Shown: in pieces, positions 24,855-38,300 of the stretch | How the letters are laid out: each line of letters begins with the position of its first letter | How positions within the stretch are numbered: position 1 is the first letter of the stretch | Assembly (NCBI GenBank): GCA_038503075.1 | Contig: JBCAML010000001.1 | Coordinates: 310,001-374,000 of the forward strand | Direction: 5' to 3' | Source: Gyromitra esculenta | Taxonomy: Eukaryota; Ascomycota; Pezizomycetes; Pezizales; Discinaceae | DNA length: 64,000 nucleotides | The notes under the pieces: generated by a model | Told to the model about the DNA's origin: nothing | The model's input: only the letters and a program-made list of their open reading frames with translations | Databases searched by the model: none | Made by a program: the position numbers and the translations under genes

Positions 24855-27452
24855 TTTATCTTTTTCCAAGTAACTCTCGGTCAACGAAGGCGTAAATAAA
24901 TAGAAAGGGAACAATTAATTTCGCGACTTGCACGAGTATCGCAGTCCAAAGCTAGCGAAGAGAAAATAAGTAAAGGCAGGCAGCACTCAATGCCGACGGA
25001 CGTGGTGAGGAGAACAGGTGAATAAAGAGGGGGTTAAAAAGGCACCCCTTGAGAGCGAATAGGTATGATACTTGTACTGGCTCTGGTCTCTCGAGAAAAC
25101 CGCCATCAACCATAGCCAAGCGAGGACGAAAAGAGCGCGGAATGATTTCTCGCATCGTTTCAAGAAGAGCCGAACCAGTAGCGGAACTGTACCGGCGGGT
25201 GTTGCATGGTTTATTTAGAGCGGCCAGGGTTGAACCAGGGATGGATATGCCCCCTTTCCTTGGCAGCCATCCGATATCGCTCTTGCTCGTCACCGTTATT
25301 CGCTCGCAAAGCGCCCGACTGATTAGCACGGTTTCGAGCCCAGGAAGATAATCCGGAATACTGTGGCTGGGGGAGGAGTTCCGTGTTTCGTCTTTTTTCT
25401 CTGTTTATCGTGGCTTGATACGTGTCTCAACTCGGAGCCGCTCACAGAGGATTTTCGTCAGCGGGTTCCCATAGTCTGCAATTAGAGAAACCGTGAAGAC
25501 TCCTGTTGCCTGAGATGCTGCCTGTGCATTTGGTGCCCATTCGATATCCAGGTTAGCTTCTGCTCGGATATGCCTATCTGAAACACAGAAACAGTTCGTC
25601 TAGAGTAGATGCATATAGCATACGTGTGCATTACACGCAGCGATCGACCAGGAGGGAGTAATACATGGAGAGTACTTTACTCTAGAGTGCTCCATACCCA
25701 AATGCCGTTATTCTAATTCTTATTTCCGAGAAAACCATGGGATTTAAGCAAGTTAGCCGCGATGCCGGTGGCTTTTGCGTGCAACATTACCCTACATAAG
25801 CGAAAGATCACCACCAGGCGTTGGCGGCATCGTGACACCTACCATAACTCGATACGTACCAGTGCAACGTATATGGTTCGCTATATACCGCGCTTATGTC
25901 GCCAGAGATGCGGCTATTGGAGGTGATACAATAGGAATAACTGCGAAGCGAGTCGTGGAGTCCTTTGAAACTGTTCGTGCTTGGGGTTCGATGTTGAGAC
26001 TGCTTACACACCATCTTTCGAGAATGAACAACCGAACAACGACTTCTCTTCACATAGACAGCTAGCAGACAAGACTTGTAACACCTAGGCTTGACTAGTC
26101 GACCTCTCTGCGACCAGAGTCTCACATATAATGATTGACAAACCCAAAACCGGCTCTTGGGTTTCCCTGGCCGCCTAGAACACCTACGACCGGAGTAATG
26201 GTTCCATGCCTTTCCGTTTTGGATGAATAGTTCATGCAAGAGAAGCGCTGGGTTGGCCGTAAGAGTAACTTGAGGTGCTGTTCCTAGCCTGAGATCCTTT
26301 TCCTTTAAGGTCAACCAAGCAGGGAAAATGGGAAAACACCCAAAATTTCCGCTGTAGCTAGCTGATCGTCTCTAATCCCCGTGTTGATTTACTATGATAT
26401 AGCATCTATAGTAAAGATTGTAGATTTGCTTAAAGAGAGCATTCAGCAGTGCATTTTATTATATGGCTTTAAGGGAATTCCCTACACAGCTATTTATTAC
26501 CATCTAACCAACCCCCCAAAAACGCCAACCAGAAAAGCATCGAGTTAAATCATCTTCATAGACACATGTACTTGTTTAAGCCTAAAGAAAGTGAGGAGAT
26601 GAACAAATCACACTTTCATCGAGACTTCCGGATCAAAGAGCCATCTGCTCAATTCTTTTGTTCTAAAGAGAGAGCGCTAACATGAAGTGCTCGTAAATGG
26701 AATTCATATGATCGGTTGAAGCCCTGAAGAGCCTACTGAACTCCCATTGGGAAGGTCTAATGATTAGCCATCTCCTGGATTCGAGTTCTCGTTCTATCCC
26801 CTCTGCCCATAGAGCTCCAAAACCAAAGGGACTCGTCCTAGGATCGCATCTATGTACCAATCTTAAGCACCACCAATTGTCCGAAACACTGATAGCTTCC
26901 CTGACCCAATAACTATTGGGTTGAGTAAGGCACAGCCTTGCATTGCTAGCCATTCGACCCCAACCCCTACGTCAAACACCTACCCGAAGACATAATACAT
27001 CCCTATCAAAGGATCTCGTCACGCAAACACGTATTATAGATTGAGGGATAATTAAACTAGCTGCCCGAGGGAACTTTGATAGACACTACCTCTCTAAGTT
27101 TGTCTCGAATGCTTTTTTGTCATTTATTACGCAATAACGTAGCTCATTGTAATATCGCCCTTCTGCTACTTTCGCACGCCTTGTCGGGGATATTCGATGC
27201 CAGTAAAATCCGTCAGTAATTAGTCACTCACTAGTGGCCGTCTTTGGAGAGAAAAAATATGTACTCGCTATGATTTCTATGCACATAGCATGATCGCCCC
27301 TTGAGCTCACCCACCTTCAACCGCTTTTTAAATTGGTATTTCTTCGGTAGCGATATGCACCTCTAACCAACGTGCGCGGACTTTCAAGATTCTACAACCC
27401 CTCGATACGTAAACGTCTCCACCACAAAAACCCAGCAGCCTTTCTAGCATAT
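24855..27452. other. Intergenic region with unsupported open frames
   Basis: No gene is supported in 2.6 kb. Open frames on both strands at 25049-25351 and 25775-26314 are long for this AT content but lack recognisable domains and good starts. A 96-codon minus frame at 26663-26953 starts with ATG and is Trp-rich, but matches nothing I know. The last 150 bases form the NDUFB7 3' region. Confidence 0.5.
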
Positions 27453-27924
27453 TCAGTTCAATCCGCTTCTTCCACCCTTCTCTGCCCTCAGCTCATCCAT
27501 CTTCGCGACTCGTAGCTTGAACTCTTCGTACTGGCACTTCTCATAAGAGTGCCTCTCGTCCTGCAGTAGCCGTGTATCAGCGATTGCGGATAATGAAAAT
27601 TGTAGTAATGCTTTGGTGTTTTCGTAAGATGAAGATATACCTCACACTTCCACGGCATATAGTAGGTTTCGTAGCGGCATCTGTTCAGGGGGACGAGCAA
27701 ATGCGCGCATTTATCTCTATACGCAAGCGGCAATCGGGCTTCAGCCATTTCCCGGTTTGATACTGTAATGTTGCATTGTCAGTTCAGGTCGCGCTCGGGT
27801 GAGTGGTGAGTGGGTGGATGGGTTGGATGGATTGGGCGGGGGAGGTGGAGGTGGTACGTTGGGTTCCCACCACCGCAGACTTCAAGTCCTTAGCGGCGTC
27901 TTTTACGGATTCCATGAGCGTCAT
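27453..27924 (-). CDS. NDUFB7: NADH dehydrogenase (complex I) subunit NDUFB7/B18
   Basis: Predicted 98-residue accessory subunit of mitochondrial complex I, on the intermembrane-space side. Three exons: 27924-27858, 27762-27641, 27560-27453. The middle exon encodes ARLPLAYRDKCAHLLVPLNR and YYMPWKCE; the last gives DERHSYEKCQYEEFKLRV. Together they form the family's twin CX9C pairs, C41/C51 and C62/C72, the signal for Mia40-dependent import and a disulfide-linked helical hairpin. The stop follows SGLN. The first exon (MTLMESVKDAAKDLK) is chosen by frame, a GTACCA donor and an acceptor CATTACAG; it is less certain than the other two. Fungal homologues also start with a variable N-terminus before the conserved block. 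Presence of complex I excludes Saccharomyces-type yeasts. Confidence 0.93.
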
Positions 27925-29640
27925 GATGGTTCAATGGCCGATTGGCTGGCTAGCAAATCAGGAGAAAGGTTGTGTGTGAAGATGTTGGGGACTTTATCGT
28001 GGGGTTCAAGGCCGATGTTGGATGGGGAGTGGCTCTTACTCAGCGTTATCAGATCTGATAAGGCTTAGCTTGTAACATGATCATGATGGATCACTCGAGT
28101 TCTGTCTCTGAAGAGTTTTGGAGTTTTGGACCACGGTCAAGTATTATTTGAGCTTAGGATACTGCACGAGATATAAGTGAGAGAAGTAGCATATATACAA
28201 TATATTAACCAATAGAAAGCTCCCAAAATCCGTCTAGCTATCAGTCATCTATAGGACGAAGCTCTAGTACTATTAGGACGCAATACCTACAGTTCTAACA
28301 AAGAGTGCAGGTGTTTTGATTAAAAACACTCTACCCACAAAACACATAGCATACAATCTAAGATCGCTGGATGTGCGCAGATTCTACCTTTGGAATTGAG
28401 GCGGGGACGGTTTTCGCTCGAGAAACATTCACGGAAAGTACATGAGGTTTGCCTCCATTCATAACCTCACTGTCTTCGCTAATATATAACGGGCACCAAG
28501 CAATATTTCACCCCCATTAAGGGTCAAAGGCCTCTCTAACTTTCTCAGCACGAACCCTAAGCCAAGTATTATAAACTAACGGGGCAGTCGCGACAGATCA
28601 AGTGAGCATAACGTGAGTGTGGAGGCAATCCACTCAACAGCCCGCAGAAGGCGCCAGGTCACGACATACAATACAAGCTTAGTGATCCGTATTTGTTAGG
28701 CGTAATTGGTCAATTCCCTTTCTTCACATATAATACGATTCACCTCTAATTGCGAGTTGAGTTCAAATTATCCCATGAACCGTCACTCGACTCCCCAATA
28801 GAATAGAGAAGACCCATAGCACCGGAACTCCCCATCAAGCTCCAGAGGAGTTCAAATACAAATGAACCTACTTCTAACTAATACTAATGCAAGGACTAAA
28901 GCACTATAATGTTACTGCATGGTCATGAATCACTCCATAGAAGGAAGAACGAAATTATGAGAATGGTAGCAGATCGGCTTACCCTGCGAGCTATAGCACC
29001 TAGAAGCAATTTAAAAAACGATTGGGTATTAACTAAACTATAGAATCATATCTTAACAATATCTCCCATACTAATTGATATGTAAATTATCTCTTTGGAT
29101 ATTAGCCCAATAATATTCACATCTCATCACTCGCGTTCAAAACCTGGCTGCATGAACCAATGGATCCCCAAAAACTCAAACCCCACATTCCCTGCTAACT
29201 GGATTAATTCATGATTGTGGGTACCTACCAAGTCGATGATCAGATACCGGCCGAAAAACACGGCATAATGGCTAAACGCAATGCATTCCTGGATCCTCAC
29301 GTAAGAAAGAAGCAAACACTTACTAAATTTTCTATCAAGCCAGTGGTTTACACCGTACAATCAGAACTACTTGAAAAAAAGCCCAAGATAAAGATACTTT
29401 TACACACATAAGCCCCTCATAACAGACACAAAAAGCCAGACCAACACCAAACACCACGTAGCATACATACATATGTACCACCTGCCCGCATAGCCACGGG
29501 GCTTAAGCAAGCATAATACAAATCAAGGATAATACAGAAATAAAGTCCAAGAAAAGAAAGCATAGGGAATTTAAGAGAAAGAGTAAACAAAAAAAAGAAT
29601 ACAGGAAGCGTTATCGCTACAAAAAGCTTATAACCAATCA
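27925..29640. other. Intergenic between NDUFB7 and the sirtuin gene
   Basis: A GGTGGA/GGTTGG-rich stretch at about 27810-27860 lies inside the first NDUFB7 intron next door. Beyond 27925 I see the NDUFB7 promoter and then AT-rich DNA. A minus-strand open frame at 29127-29360 ends in a natural-looking tail but has no recognisable domain; it could be a 3' exon fragment. No gene called. Confidence 0.5.
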
Positions 29641-31487
29641 CTAAGCAGAAACCTCAACAGGCAGCTTAAACAATCTCCTCGAACACCTGCGTTCCAGCGC
29701 TGGCACGGCTGATAGTGCTTCTGGCAGATTCGCTGCCTTCATGGGCGTCAACACCACACGAGCGCTATCTTTCGACCCTTTCTTCTCAAGACCTTTGATT
29801 TTTACAACAATTTTGTCCAACATCTGTCGCTTTGCCTTTGGTAGAGGGCTGTGATCCAAGCATCCACCTCCATCCCGGGGGCAATAATTCTTATTCTCCT
29901 CCCATGGTGACTTTATCCCAACAGACGCCATCATGCGGGTAATACGGTATGGGGTTCTTGATGGAGTTCCGAACGGGGTCCTAGAGGGAGATGACTGTGT
30001 AGGCGTAGCGAGAATAGATGCCGACATAAATGTCGATTTACTACGTCGAGTAGGGGTCGATGGAGCGGAAGGAGGGTTGTATGGTGTATTTGGGGCACGT
30101 TTCACGGTCGACTTCTTTTCGGGCCGCGATCCGTTCGTCGGAGGGGGTGTTGGCGGACAGACAGGAATCTTAGCGATTGGTTTTTTAGTAACGGGTTTCT
30201 TCGTAGGAGGGCCATTTCCGGAACTTGATGCGAGAGGTCTCCGAGCTCCAGTAACCTTTGCTTTCGGTCTCGCAGCGAGCTCGTTTTCCTTGTCCGTCTC
30301 TTTGAATATCTTGGCCTGCTTGCTTTTCCCTTTCGTCACCCTGCCTAGGTCCAGCTTCGCCTGTAAATCCCAGATGTCGAAACGTCTCTTTTTTACGTCT
30401 GCCACCCATTTGTCGCAGTCCATGTCGATGTGGTAGTCGATAATATCCTTCCATGTACTGTGCGTAGCGGGTGTATTGTTGACGTATATGACCTTCCCAC
30501 CGCGAGCATGAACTGCCTTGGCAAACTCTCTGACAATGCGTTTGAGGCCAAAAACTTTGAGCGAGGTACCGAGGACAATCATCATATCAGGGCTAGACCG
30601 GAGATCTGCAGCTGTGAGGAAACCGATCTTTTCGGCGAGAGGGTGCTCTTCGCCGTAGAGGACGATGTTGGGCTGAAGGGAGCATGTCAGAAATTATATG
30701 GAGATTTTATGGATCGTGGTAGAAGAGCTCACTCTTAAACTGCCAACTTTGGTCCCACGCTTCCCACTCTCTCTGCGCTGTTGATCCTTTCCCACACATT
30801 CTGGACATTCTGGAGCAGTTCCGTCCAGGAGGCTCTCGACCTTCTCCTCGTCGTATTTACACAGGCCTTGGCATTGCATGCACCTCAATGTGTTCAAATC
30901 ACCATGCAGCTGAACAACTTGACATCCCTTCTGTTCCTCGCTTTCCACAATACCAGCCAGGGCAGTACTAGCTCTTTTCCGCTTCCCTTTGCCCAAAGCC
31001 AAATTTGTGGTCATTCCTTCCCGCTCCTCCAGCCCATCGATATTTTGCGTATAGCATCGTAATAACCGACCAGTCTCAGACATCTTACGGATGAATTTGT
31101 GTGTGGGCGTTGTGTCCTTAACAGATATTATTTCATTGCGTAGCGAGGAAATAAAAGAATAGAAAAGTTGAGTAGATGTAGGGTCGGCAAAAAGTACTGA
31201 GTCGAAAAGATCACGACCTTTTACAACTGCTGAGGGGTAACGAGCTTTGACAAGGTTGTAAAGGCCATCTGCGGAGCGGAAATCCTGTTATTTATTAGCG
31301 CATTGTATTTCGCCTCACCACGTATAAAAAACTGTAGGTTCAACAAAACACGTGTACTTACTGGAATACCACAATTGGTGCTTATGCCTGCCCCAGTTAC
31401 AACAATGGCCTTTTTCGAACGTGCAATCGAGTCTGCTATTTCACCAAGAACGCGTGTATCTTTATCTGTGACGGTAGTTGTGGGCAT
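29641..31487 (-). CDS. Sirtuin NAD-dependent deacetylase, Hst3/Hst4 class
   Basis: Predicted 569 residues. Exons: 31487-31362, 31284-30733, 30672-29641. The Rossmann block TGAGIST (31-37), DFRSADGLY (43-51), TQNIDGLE (121-128), the catalytic His169 in HGD, zinc cysteines C177, C180, C202 and C205, and GTSLKV (261-266) are all present and in order. The block LRPNIVLYGEEHP, formed across the second intron, is typical of fungal Hst3/Hst4 enzymes. In yeasts these remove acetyl from histone H3 Lys56 after S phase and protect genome stability. The catalytic core ends near residue 350. The last 200 residues are basic, rich in Pro, Ser and Thr, and likely disordered. Enzyme family is certain; the H3K56 role is inferred from subclass. 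Confidence 0.94.
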
Positions 31488-32183
31488 GGCGCCGGCTAGC
31501 GCAAATATCTTGTTTTTCTAGCGTCTAATATTAATTGAGTAGGGTCGAGTGATAGGTATGACGTGAGCGGTGAATACTGAATAGACGATGGAAATAGATA
31601 TACTAGGAGTAGATGTAGGAAATCTCAAAAACGATGGTGTTATAGGATGAACGGAGAGAGGGGGTGGAGTAATTCAAGATGCCAATGGGACTGTATGAGA
31701 CGGCACATATCCACTTCAAGCAATAGGAGGCTGGTGTAGTCCTTCTTGGCGTGTTGCTACGCGAAACGAGACCAAAACAGACGGTTACCCGGTCAACTGC
31801 ATTTCCTTTTGGTGTTTTCCCCAAGTTCAGCCTGGGGCTGACATGAACACTAGCCACAGCCTGACTTGGTTTCGTGTGACCCTCCGTTACCAAGACGACC
31901 GCTGCGGCATTACCATATTGGCCAACTTGAACCTCGTCCACGACGCTAACAAGTTGGGTCTGGCGACGAGGCTATCCATGACGCAGCCCCGATGCTCAGC
32001 TTGAGAATCATCCCATTCAACTTGATTCTTTGTTCACGATACCACGGTTTGAATGAATACTTGGTCCATCCCTCCTCCCTAATACTTGATCGCATTTTCT
32101 GTTTTTTCCATCGCCGCTAGATACTAGGCTGTCACTCGGTTCCAGTTAGTAAAGTTCCGAGGTTCCTAGCATCTCTCTGCAGT
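31488..32183. other. Divergent intergenic region
   Basis: This separates the sirtuin start (minus) from the small ORF on the plus strand, so it should hold the sirtuin promoter. A 112-codon minus-strand frame at 31603-31941 has no recognisable domain. The last 100 bases are CT-rich. Confidence 0.5.
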
Positions 32184-32369
32184 ATGGGCTCCTGGCTCCC
32201 ACTTCTCCTAGGCCTTCCAACCTTCCTCGCCCTCCTTGCATTCATTGCAATTATTATCCTAAAGCTCTTCCTCTTCCACCTTGCGGTCCTCATTATCAGC
32301 CGCTTACCGGTGTTACGAGACTTCGTCGCTATCGAAGTTCCCCAAGAAAGACATTGGGGAGTATTCTAA
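32184..32369 (+). CDS. Possible 61-residue membrane protein
   Basis: A single-exon frame starts with MGSWLPLLLGLPTFLALLAF, ends in HWGVF, and is almost entirely hydrophobic to about residue 45. It would form one long or two short membrane helices followed by a short polar tail with an acidic and a basic residue pair. The upstream 100 bases are CT-rich, as in other promoters here, and a long T-run follows the stop. No homologue comes to mind, so it could be a real small protein or a chance frame in a CT-rich stretch. Confidence 0.4.
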   Translation: MGSWLPLLLGLPTFLALLAFIAIIILKLFLFHLAVLIISRLPVLRDFVAIEVPQERHWGVF

Positions 32370-35300
32370 GAAGTGAGCCTGGAATATAAAAATCGATGGC
32401 TAGGGAGGTTTTTTTTTTTGCTTATTTTTTTTTGAATTGGTCAGGCGTTTCAGTAGAATCGGGCAGGAAAGGGTTGGGGAATAGATACGTATCCGGGTAA
32501 AAAGGTTGGGTGTACTGGGCGAGCGTCTATGGACTGCTAGATGTCTTTTCTCCAGCTATTCTGTAAAGCGAGCGAGTGGATATCTTTATTTTGTATTTTG
32601 TATTTTTCTCTTCTTCTATTACAGCTTCGCCACGTAAATGTATCCCATCTATACTTTATCACCAGGTATCGAGATTGACCTACTGGTTACAAAATCTCCA
32701 CAACAGCCAGAATTTCCTATAGGCATAAAATCCATAGCAAGAGGAAGGTATTATGGAAGACAAAATGCGTAGAACGAAGAGATTATAGCCTAAGCTTGAA
32801 ATAAACTATTTCTCGCGACTAGCCATACCCAATTCAAACATGCCTGTAGTATTCGCAGCGCTGAGATAATCCCACTGAACGGCAAAGCTTCCCTACTTGA
32901 AAAGTTCCTAGTCTTTTAATTAACATAATAAATCCTTAGCTATATCGCACGGGTTTATCATGCTCACTATCCTCATTTAGCGTGAATTGGTTAGGAAAAA
33001 TAAAGGTGATCATGAGCGAGAGAGAAAGGAAAATAAGCTCAGATCCAGGAGTTAGAGAGACAATCCGCTTCATCGAGTCTTCCCGCAGTTATTCAGTACT
33101 CAACCGAACACGAGACTAAAGTATCTCAGAAAACACTTTTTCATTCACCTTAACATCAATGCCGTCTGCTATGCAATTGAACTATTAGCTAATTTTTCCT
33201 ATCTAGCCCGAAGTTAACCAATTCGCTATTCTTCAATCGATCGGTTTACGCTTTGAGGATTCATATAATATAATATGTATATCTCAACAATAACTTACTA
33301 CATGCACTCCCAAATCAACTCGCCGTCTACGCGCAGTAAAGCAGTTTACAGGGATCACCTCACCCCAAACCTAAAGCGCTAGGCACAGAGCTGTAAGTTT
33401 GAGACTGCGGCTCCCCAAATACCACGTGCTTAACACAGTCTCCTCTCCTAATATCCACTGCAAATCCACAAGCGTCCTTGAGATGCTCACTATTGTATAA
33501 GGCTCCTAACAACCCACACTAAGCGCCTCAATGCCTGCAAACCCATTCCAACATCGACCGTCAAACAGAACTTCATTAATGCAGGATAATGGGGGAAGCT
33601 CAACGCTAATCCGGGTCAGTATCTACGAGCTGAATAAGTTATGTATACAAAGATCGTATACGGCGACTATTAGACGAGATTTTGCTGATCTCCCGTCCCG
33701 GTAGAGATATATTTGTTCCAAAAATACATGGAATGATTAGTCAGGGTTTATTTTGAGATGCGGACAATTTTGGAAGTATTTTAAATTTAGGTTCATAGGT
33801 AGATGTCTTGACTGGAAATGCTTGGCGCCAAGATTTATGGGGCAAACCGTGTCTTGTAGTCGACCAAATTTAGGAAATTCTAGAACCGAGTAGAGTAAGT
33901 ACGCGATGAATTGTTGCTAATGATGATTAGGTATCGACGGTATGAAGATCAGTCTCTTGTGGCTTCGAATTAGGAGCAACACGGAAATATTAGGCTTGAA
34001 AGAGTTGCTGAACCTTGGAACCTATCTTAGGCGCTGTGGTTGGTCTCAGGGTTTACTTTTCTCAGGCAACTGCATTTTAGCTATAGTACTAATTCAGTGC
34101 AGTGAGTACATGTAGGATTGAACATACATACAGTTGCGTACTGACTTCGTCTCCAATCTAACGCCTCAATCTTAGTTAAGAGCTCACTCAAGCGCTACTA
34201 AGGGTCGAAGTCAACCAAATAAGAATCAGATGACAGAAGCAAATAACCAGATGCGAGATATAATGTGTTGCCTAGCTCTGTATGCGGGGCCTCTTTTAGT
34301 GAGAGGGGAAGAAGTGCGTTGCGGTGTGGTACTCGCACTCAGCATCCCAACATCTTCATGAACACCTGAGTACCCTATGTAGCGACTGTCATTCACCATA
34401 AGCATCTTTGTCGGGCTCTACCCAGTCGTAGGTTTAGTAATAGATCTAGTTTGTTAAGACATAGTATGCGTTGGGGTAGTTCTTCAATGTATTTGCTTTG
34501 CCCGGTGAGCACATTATGTACGCTGACGATATCCTGTATGATGTTCATTGGACCAGAATTTCAGAGCTGGCGACCTGGGGTTTGATGTAGTGGATTTATT
34601 TTTTTCGAATAAATGAAGGTTGAAAGGTTCATATATCATAAACACACCATTTCTATGCAGCCTATGTTAAATTTTTTTCAAGTGTTAGCATTAATAGTCT
34701 CCAAGATCCGATAAATCATTGGGGGACACCTGTCTAAACCCTATAGGCTAGCAAATAACACAGCCAAACTCAAGATTATGTATGTATCGTGAGATTTCGA
34801 GTTGGAGAATCTAGAACTATTAAAAAAAATCCGAGTATGTTGTACGATTTTTTTTTTAACCGGATAATACCGCATGACAGTTTTTGAACCCTGAACACTT
34901 GTTTGCGTCTTATTTGCACGTTGGCCCACACTTTTTTTTTCGGAACAACGATGCCGGTGTTCTCGATGTCTCAAGAAAAATGAAGTACCTACTAGCGATG
35001 CGCCCTTTATTCGATGTTTAGCCCTAACGGACCCGAAAAAAGTCAGACGTCTCATTCCGGTTTCCGAAGATTGTAATAGAACACACAAAGAGTTGTCGTC
35101 AGTTTTTTTTTAAGATTACTCCTTGACTAGAGAACTACCTACGTATAATGCAGCGAAGCCGAGATACCCGATGACACCGCATGCAAGTTCCCGAGACATT
35201 CGCTTCCAGTGGTACGGTATCAGTAAAACTACCGTGGGATAGATGGGTGGCTATCAAGGAAGTCCGTAGCCGTACTCTAACCCAAGTCTAGAGCACATAG

Positions 35301-38300
35301 TTTGAGGTTGGATATGTGGTTTAGAAGTCGGAACAAGCATTCATGAGACAGACGGTCGGCAGGAATTCTCCCGCTTCAGTATAGAACTAGTGAAGAACAT
35401 ACGATTGTTGCGTGCTCTTTAGAGGAGAAGGGGATACGGGGGTTAGATATCGGTTGTTGGTGGATTGGTTATCGCCCACTGGCATGGTTATGATTTACAA
35501 CATTGCCATTCGCTTGTCCATTTCGGATGGATCCTAGGCGTTACCAAGTATGAACTTAGTTTGATCGCTCTTCTGAGACGGATTTGTTGGGTTGGGATTT
35601 CTTCTCCTCGAGTGTGAGTGAGAAGGTATGAAGATAATAGGAAAGGTCTGTCGAAGCTTGATGGTGATAAAACACAGGATCCGCATAGCTCTTGGGCAGA
35701 GCAGTTCGAGACGAGAGAAAGAGTTGGTATGTCGAGGATAAAAGGCTGTTGGACTTTGGTGCTGCTCTGGGTGGTGTTACAGCAGGCGTGACTCGAGGAA
35801 TATGGTGTTTCGACATGTAGACAACGGCAGGCGATTCCATGGACATGGTTTGGTGGTTTGATGTCCCAGCACTCGGCTCTAATTGGCATATATATACCGT
35901 AATTATTGGTAAGCCCATAGGAGAGATAGCCGATATACATTTAATTGATGTAATATGCTAATAGGGTTATATAGGTTCTTTCATTGCTGCTGGTCTGCCA
36001 AACGAAATTGGTCGCAATCATCAAATTACTGAGATGTAAGCGTGCCCAGAGGACGGGCTGGCTGCGGGTTCGATATTAAAAAAGCTGCAGCATGCATACT
36101 TGGAATGACGGACATCCCCGCGATGCAAAAGGAAGGAGAGATGATCGATGAGGACAATTGTAACCAATACTACAATTTTGTAATGCTCTTAGATTATAGG
36201 GACCTGATTGGTGGATATTATAAGGGAGTTAGTTGCTAACTGGGTAGGCACATGGAGTTTCTGTCAAAAGGCTTGACTTCTGCGTAAAGCTTCTCATCCC
36301 CGGAGTTTGAAGCTGGACTTCCTCGGGTGCTGTGGTTTTTTCATGCTGCCAAGCGGAAATTTCCTAATGCAGATAACGGTCGAGCCGCGGCTTGACCCCT
36401 GCGATCCATATTCAGCGGATGCAGTTCGCATGGAGTCCAGATTTTCAGGGACGAGGAAAATTTTTGGGGGAACCGAGCACACGCTAACTGTATCTGGGAA
36501 GGTGCACGTTTTACTTGCGTATCAGGTCGGGGCGACCAGTGAAACCGACAGTGCAACGGCACTGTTTGACAGGACTCGGCTTTCTTGGGACAAAGAACTT
36601 GAGAGGAAGGAGATTCGAATTCATCAAGGTTGAGAAGGTCGAAGATGGGATTGCAACTAGAACAATGGTGTTTGCAAATGTTTAATCGTACCACTTCTTT
36701 CATGATGTTTACGCTTGCAGTTGATGCCCCTGAAGTGCCTGGGGGTATCCCGAGGCGGCTGAAGAGCAGGTAAGTACAGCCAAATACCAAGAGACATACG
36801 AGCTTGGCAGACGACCCATCGATTGGCGTTCGGAGAATATTCAAATGATTGGCTTTATTGCCACCCATTTGTAGAATCAACCACACGGTTTCGGGCGCTT
36901 GAAAATTTAGAGGTACTCAGCTGTTCATGTTCACTTACACCCCATTGGTGAGATATTACTGGAGATGTATTGCTCATCTGCCCATGTTGTCTACACCTTT
37001 ATATGTAGTTACATGTACTTATCAAGTCCATGTACCCCATAGCAGTAGCCAGCCCTTGTATGAGTTCCAGCTCGCGCGCGGTGTTAGTGACGAGTAACGC
37101 CCTCCTCTGCAAGTATAAGCGAACCACGGAGAGATTCAGAACAGAAACACCACAACCTCCAGCTGCTTCCTGTTCAGACTGACCATCTCCTGGCATCTCG
37201 AGATTTCATCAGAACGGGCTTCTTCGTGTCACATTAGACGAAGCCCCTCAAAACACTTTGACCTTCATACCTCCCCTCCATTTCCTTCTTCTACCAACAA
37301 CTGCCAACCGGTTTCGCTCCTTCTTTTCCTTCTCTTTTTCCTTCCTTTCTTGCCGTGTGCACATCTTTAATTCATTTTTAATATCGAAAACGAAGCGAAG
37401 AGAGGGCTTGTAATATTCGGCAGGAACCGTTCACTACATATCCTCCAATCCCTAAACCTCATTCGTTTAGGTGGCTGTGGAACGTTTCTATATATTTACT
37501 TTTTTCTCCCGTTTTGCTGCAGCCAGATCTGACGCCCAGCGAATCGATTTCTGTTGGTACCCCTCTAGCAGAACGCATCATTCTCTCCCCTTGCACCGCC
37601 TTTTCTATTCAAACCCACCCTCTCCCTCTTTTCTCTCCCTCACATTACTTTCATTCATATTTCCCTTTTTTCGTTCTTTATTTTTTATTCTTTTTTCGTT
37701 CCATTTATTTTCTGGTTTTTAACTGTCTTCGTGATAGTAAAACTAGTCCATTCATTTCTATCCCGCCCTACCCTACTCAACAACCCTCATCTCCGCTCGT
37801 CTCTTCCAGCGCCGGCGCTGCGTTTTTCCGATCGGCCTGCCCGTCCCAAAAGAGATAGCGATCCATCCTCCCATCTTTACTGCTCCTAGCAAGGGACACG
37901 TTCTGCGAATCCTGCCTCTTGGGACCAACGCAACGGGTTAGCAGGCCTACGTGTGTGTTTGTGTGTGCGCTCGTCTGTGTGTTTCTGTTTCTGCACATTC
38001 CATTCTGCGTAAGTCAATACTTGTACCCAACCAAGCCCCCCTCCCCATCCTTCAACGGCTTTCCGTCTCTCCCGCTCCTGTACGGTCCTCGTGAATGTGG
38101 CTCAGCTGTTTGTTTTTTATTTTTACTACTTTATTTCACTTAGTTCCGCATCTGAAAGCGTTGCCATTGAATTGAACCAAAGACTAACCCCCACATTTCT
38201 GCCTCTCGCTTGTGATACCTCGAATATATTAGACTTTTTTTTTACCCGTCATAATAATTACCTTGGAGGTCTTTGAGAAATTACTCATCTGGCACGGAAG

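Noticed and set aside
24952..25329. Minus-strand frame with a mitochondrial-presequence-like stretch (TRRYSSATGS)
   Set aside because: The frame begins at GTG, the plus strand is equally open, and I found no continuing exon.
25775..26314. Overlapping open frames on both strands
   Set aside because: No ATG context, no domain, and both strands open at once suggest chance or a decayed repeat rather than a gene.
26663..26953. 96-codon Trp-rich minus-strand frame starting at ATG
   Set aside because: No recognisable family and no supporting context; could not be separated from chance.
35488..36886. Several overlapping frames of 108-181 codons
   Set aside because: They overlap on opposite strands and different frames, with no domain in any of them.
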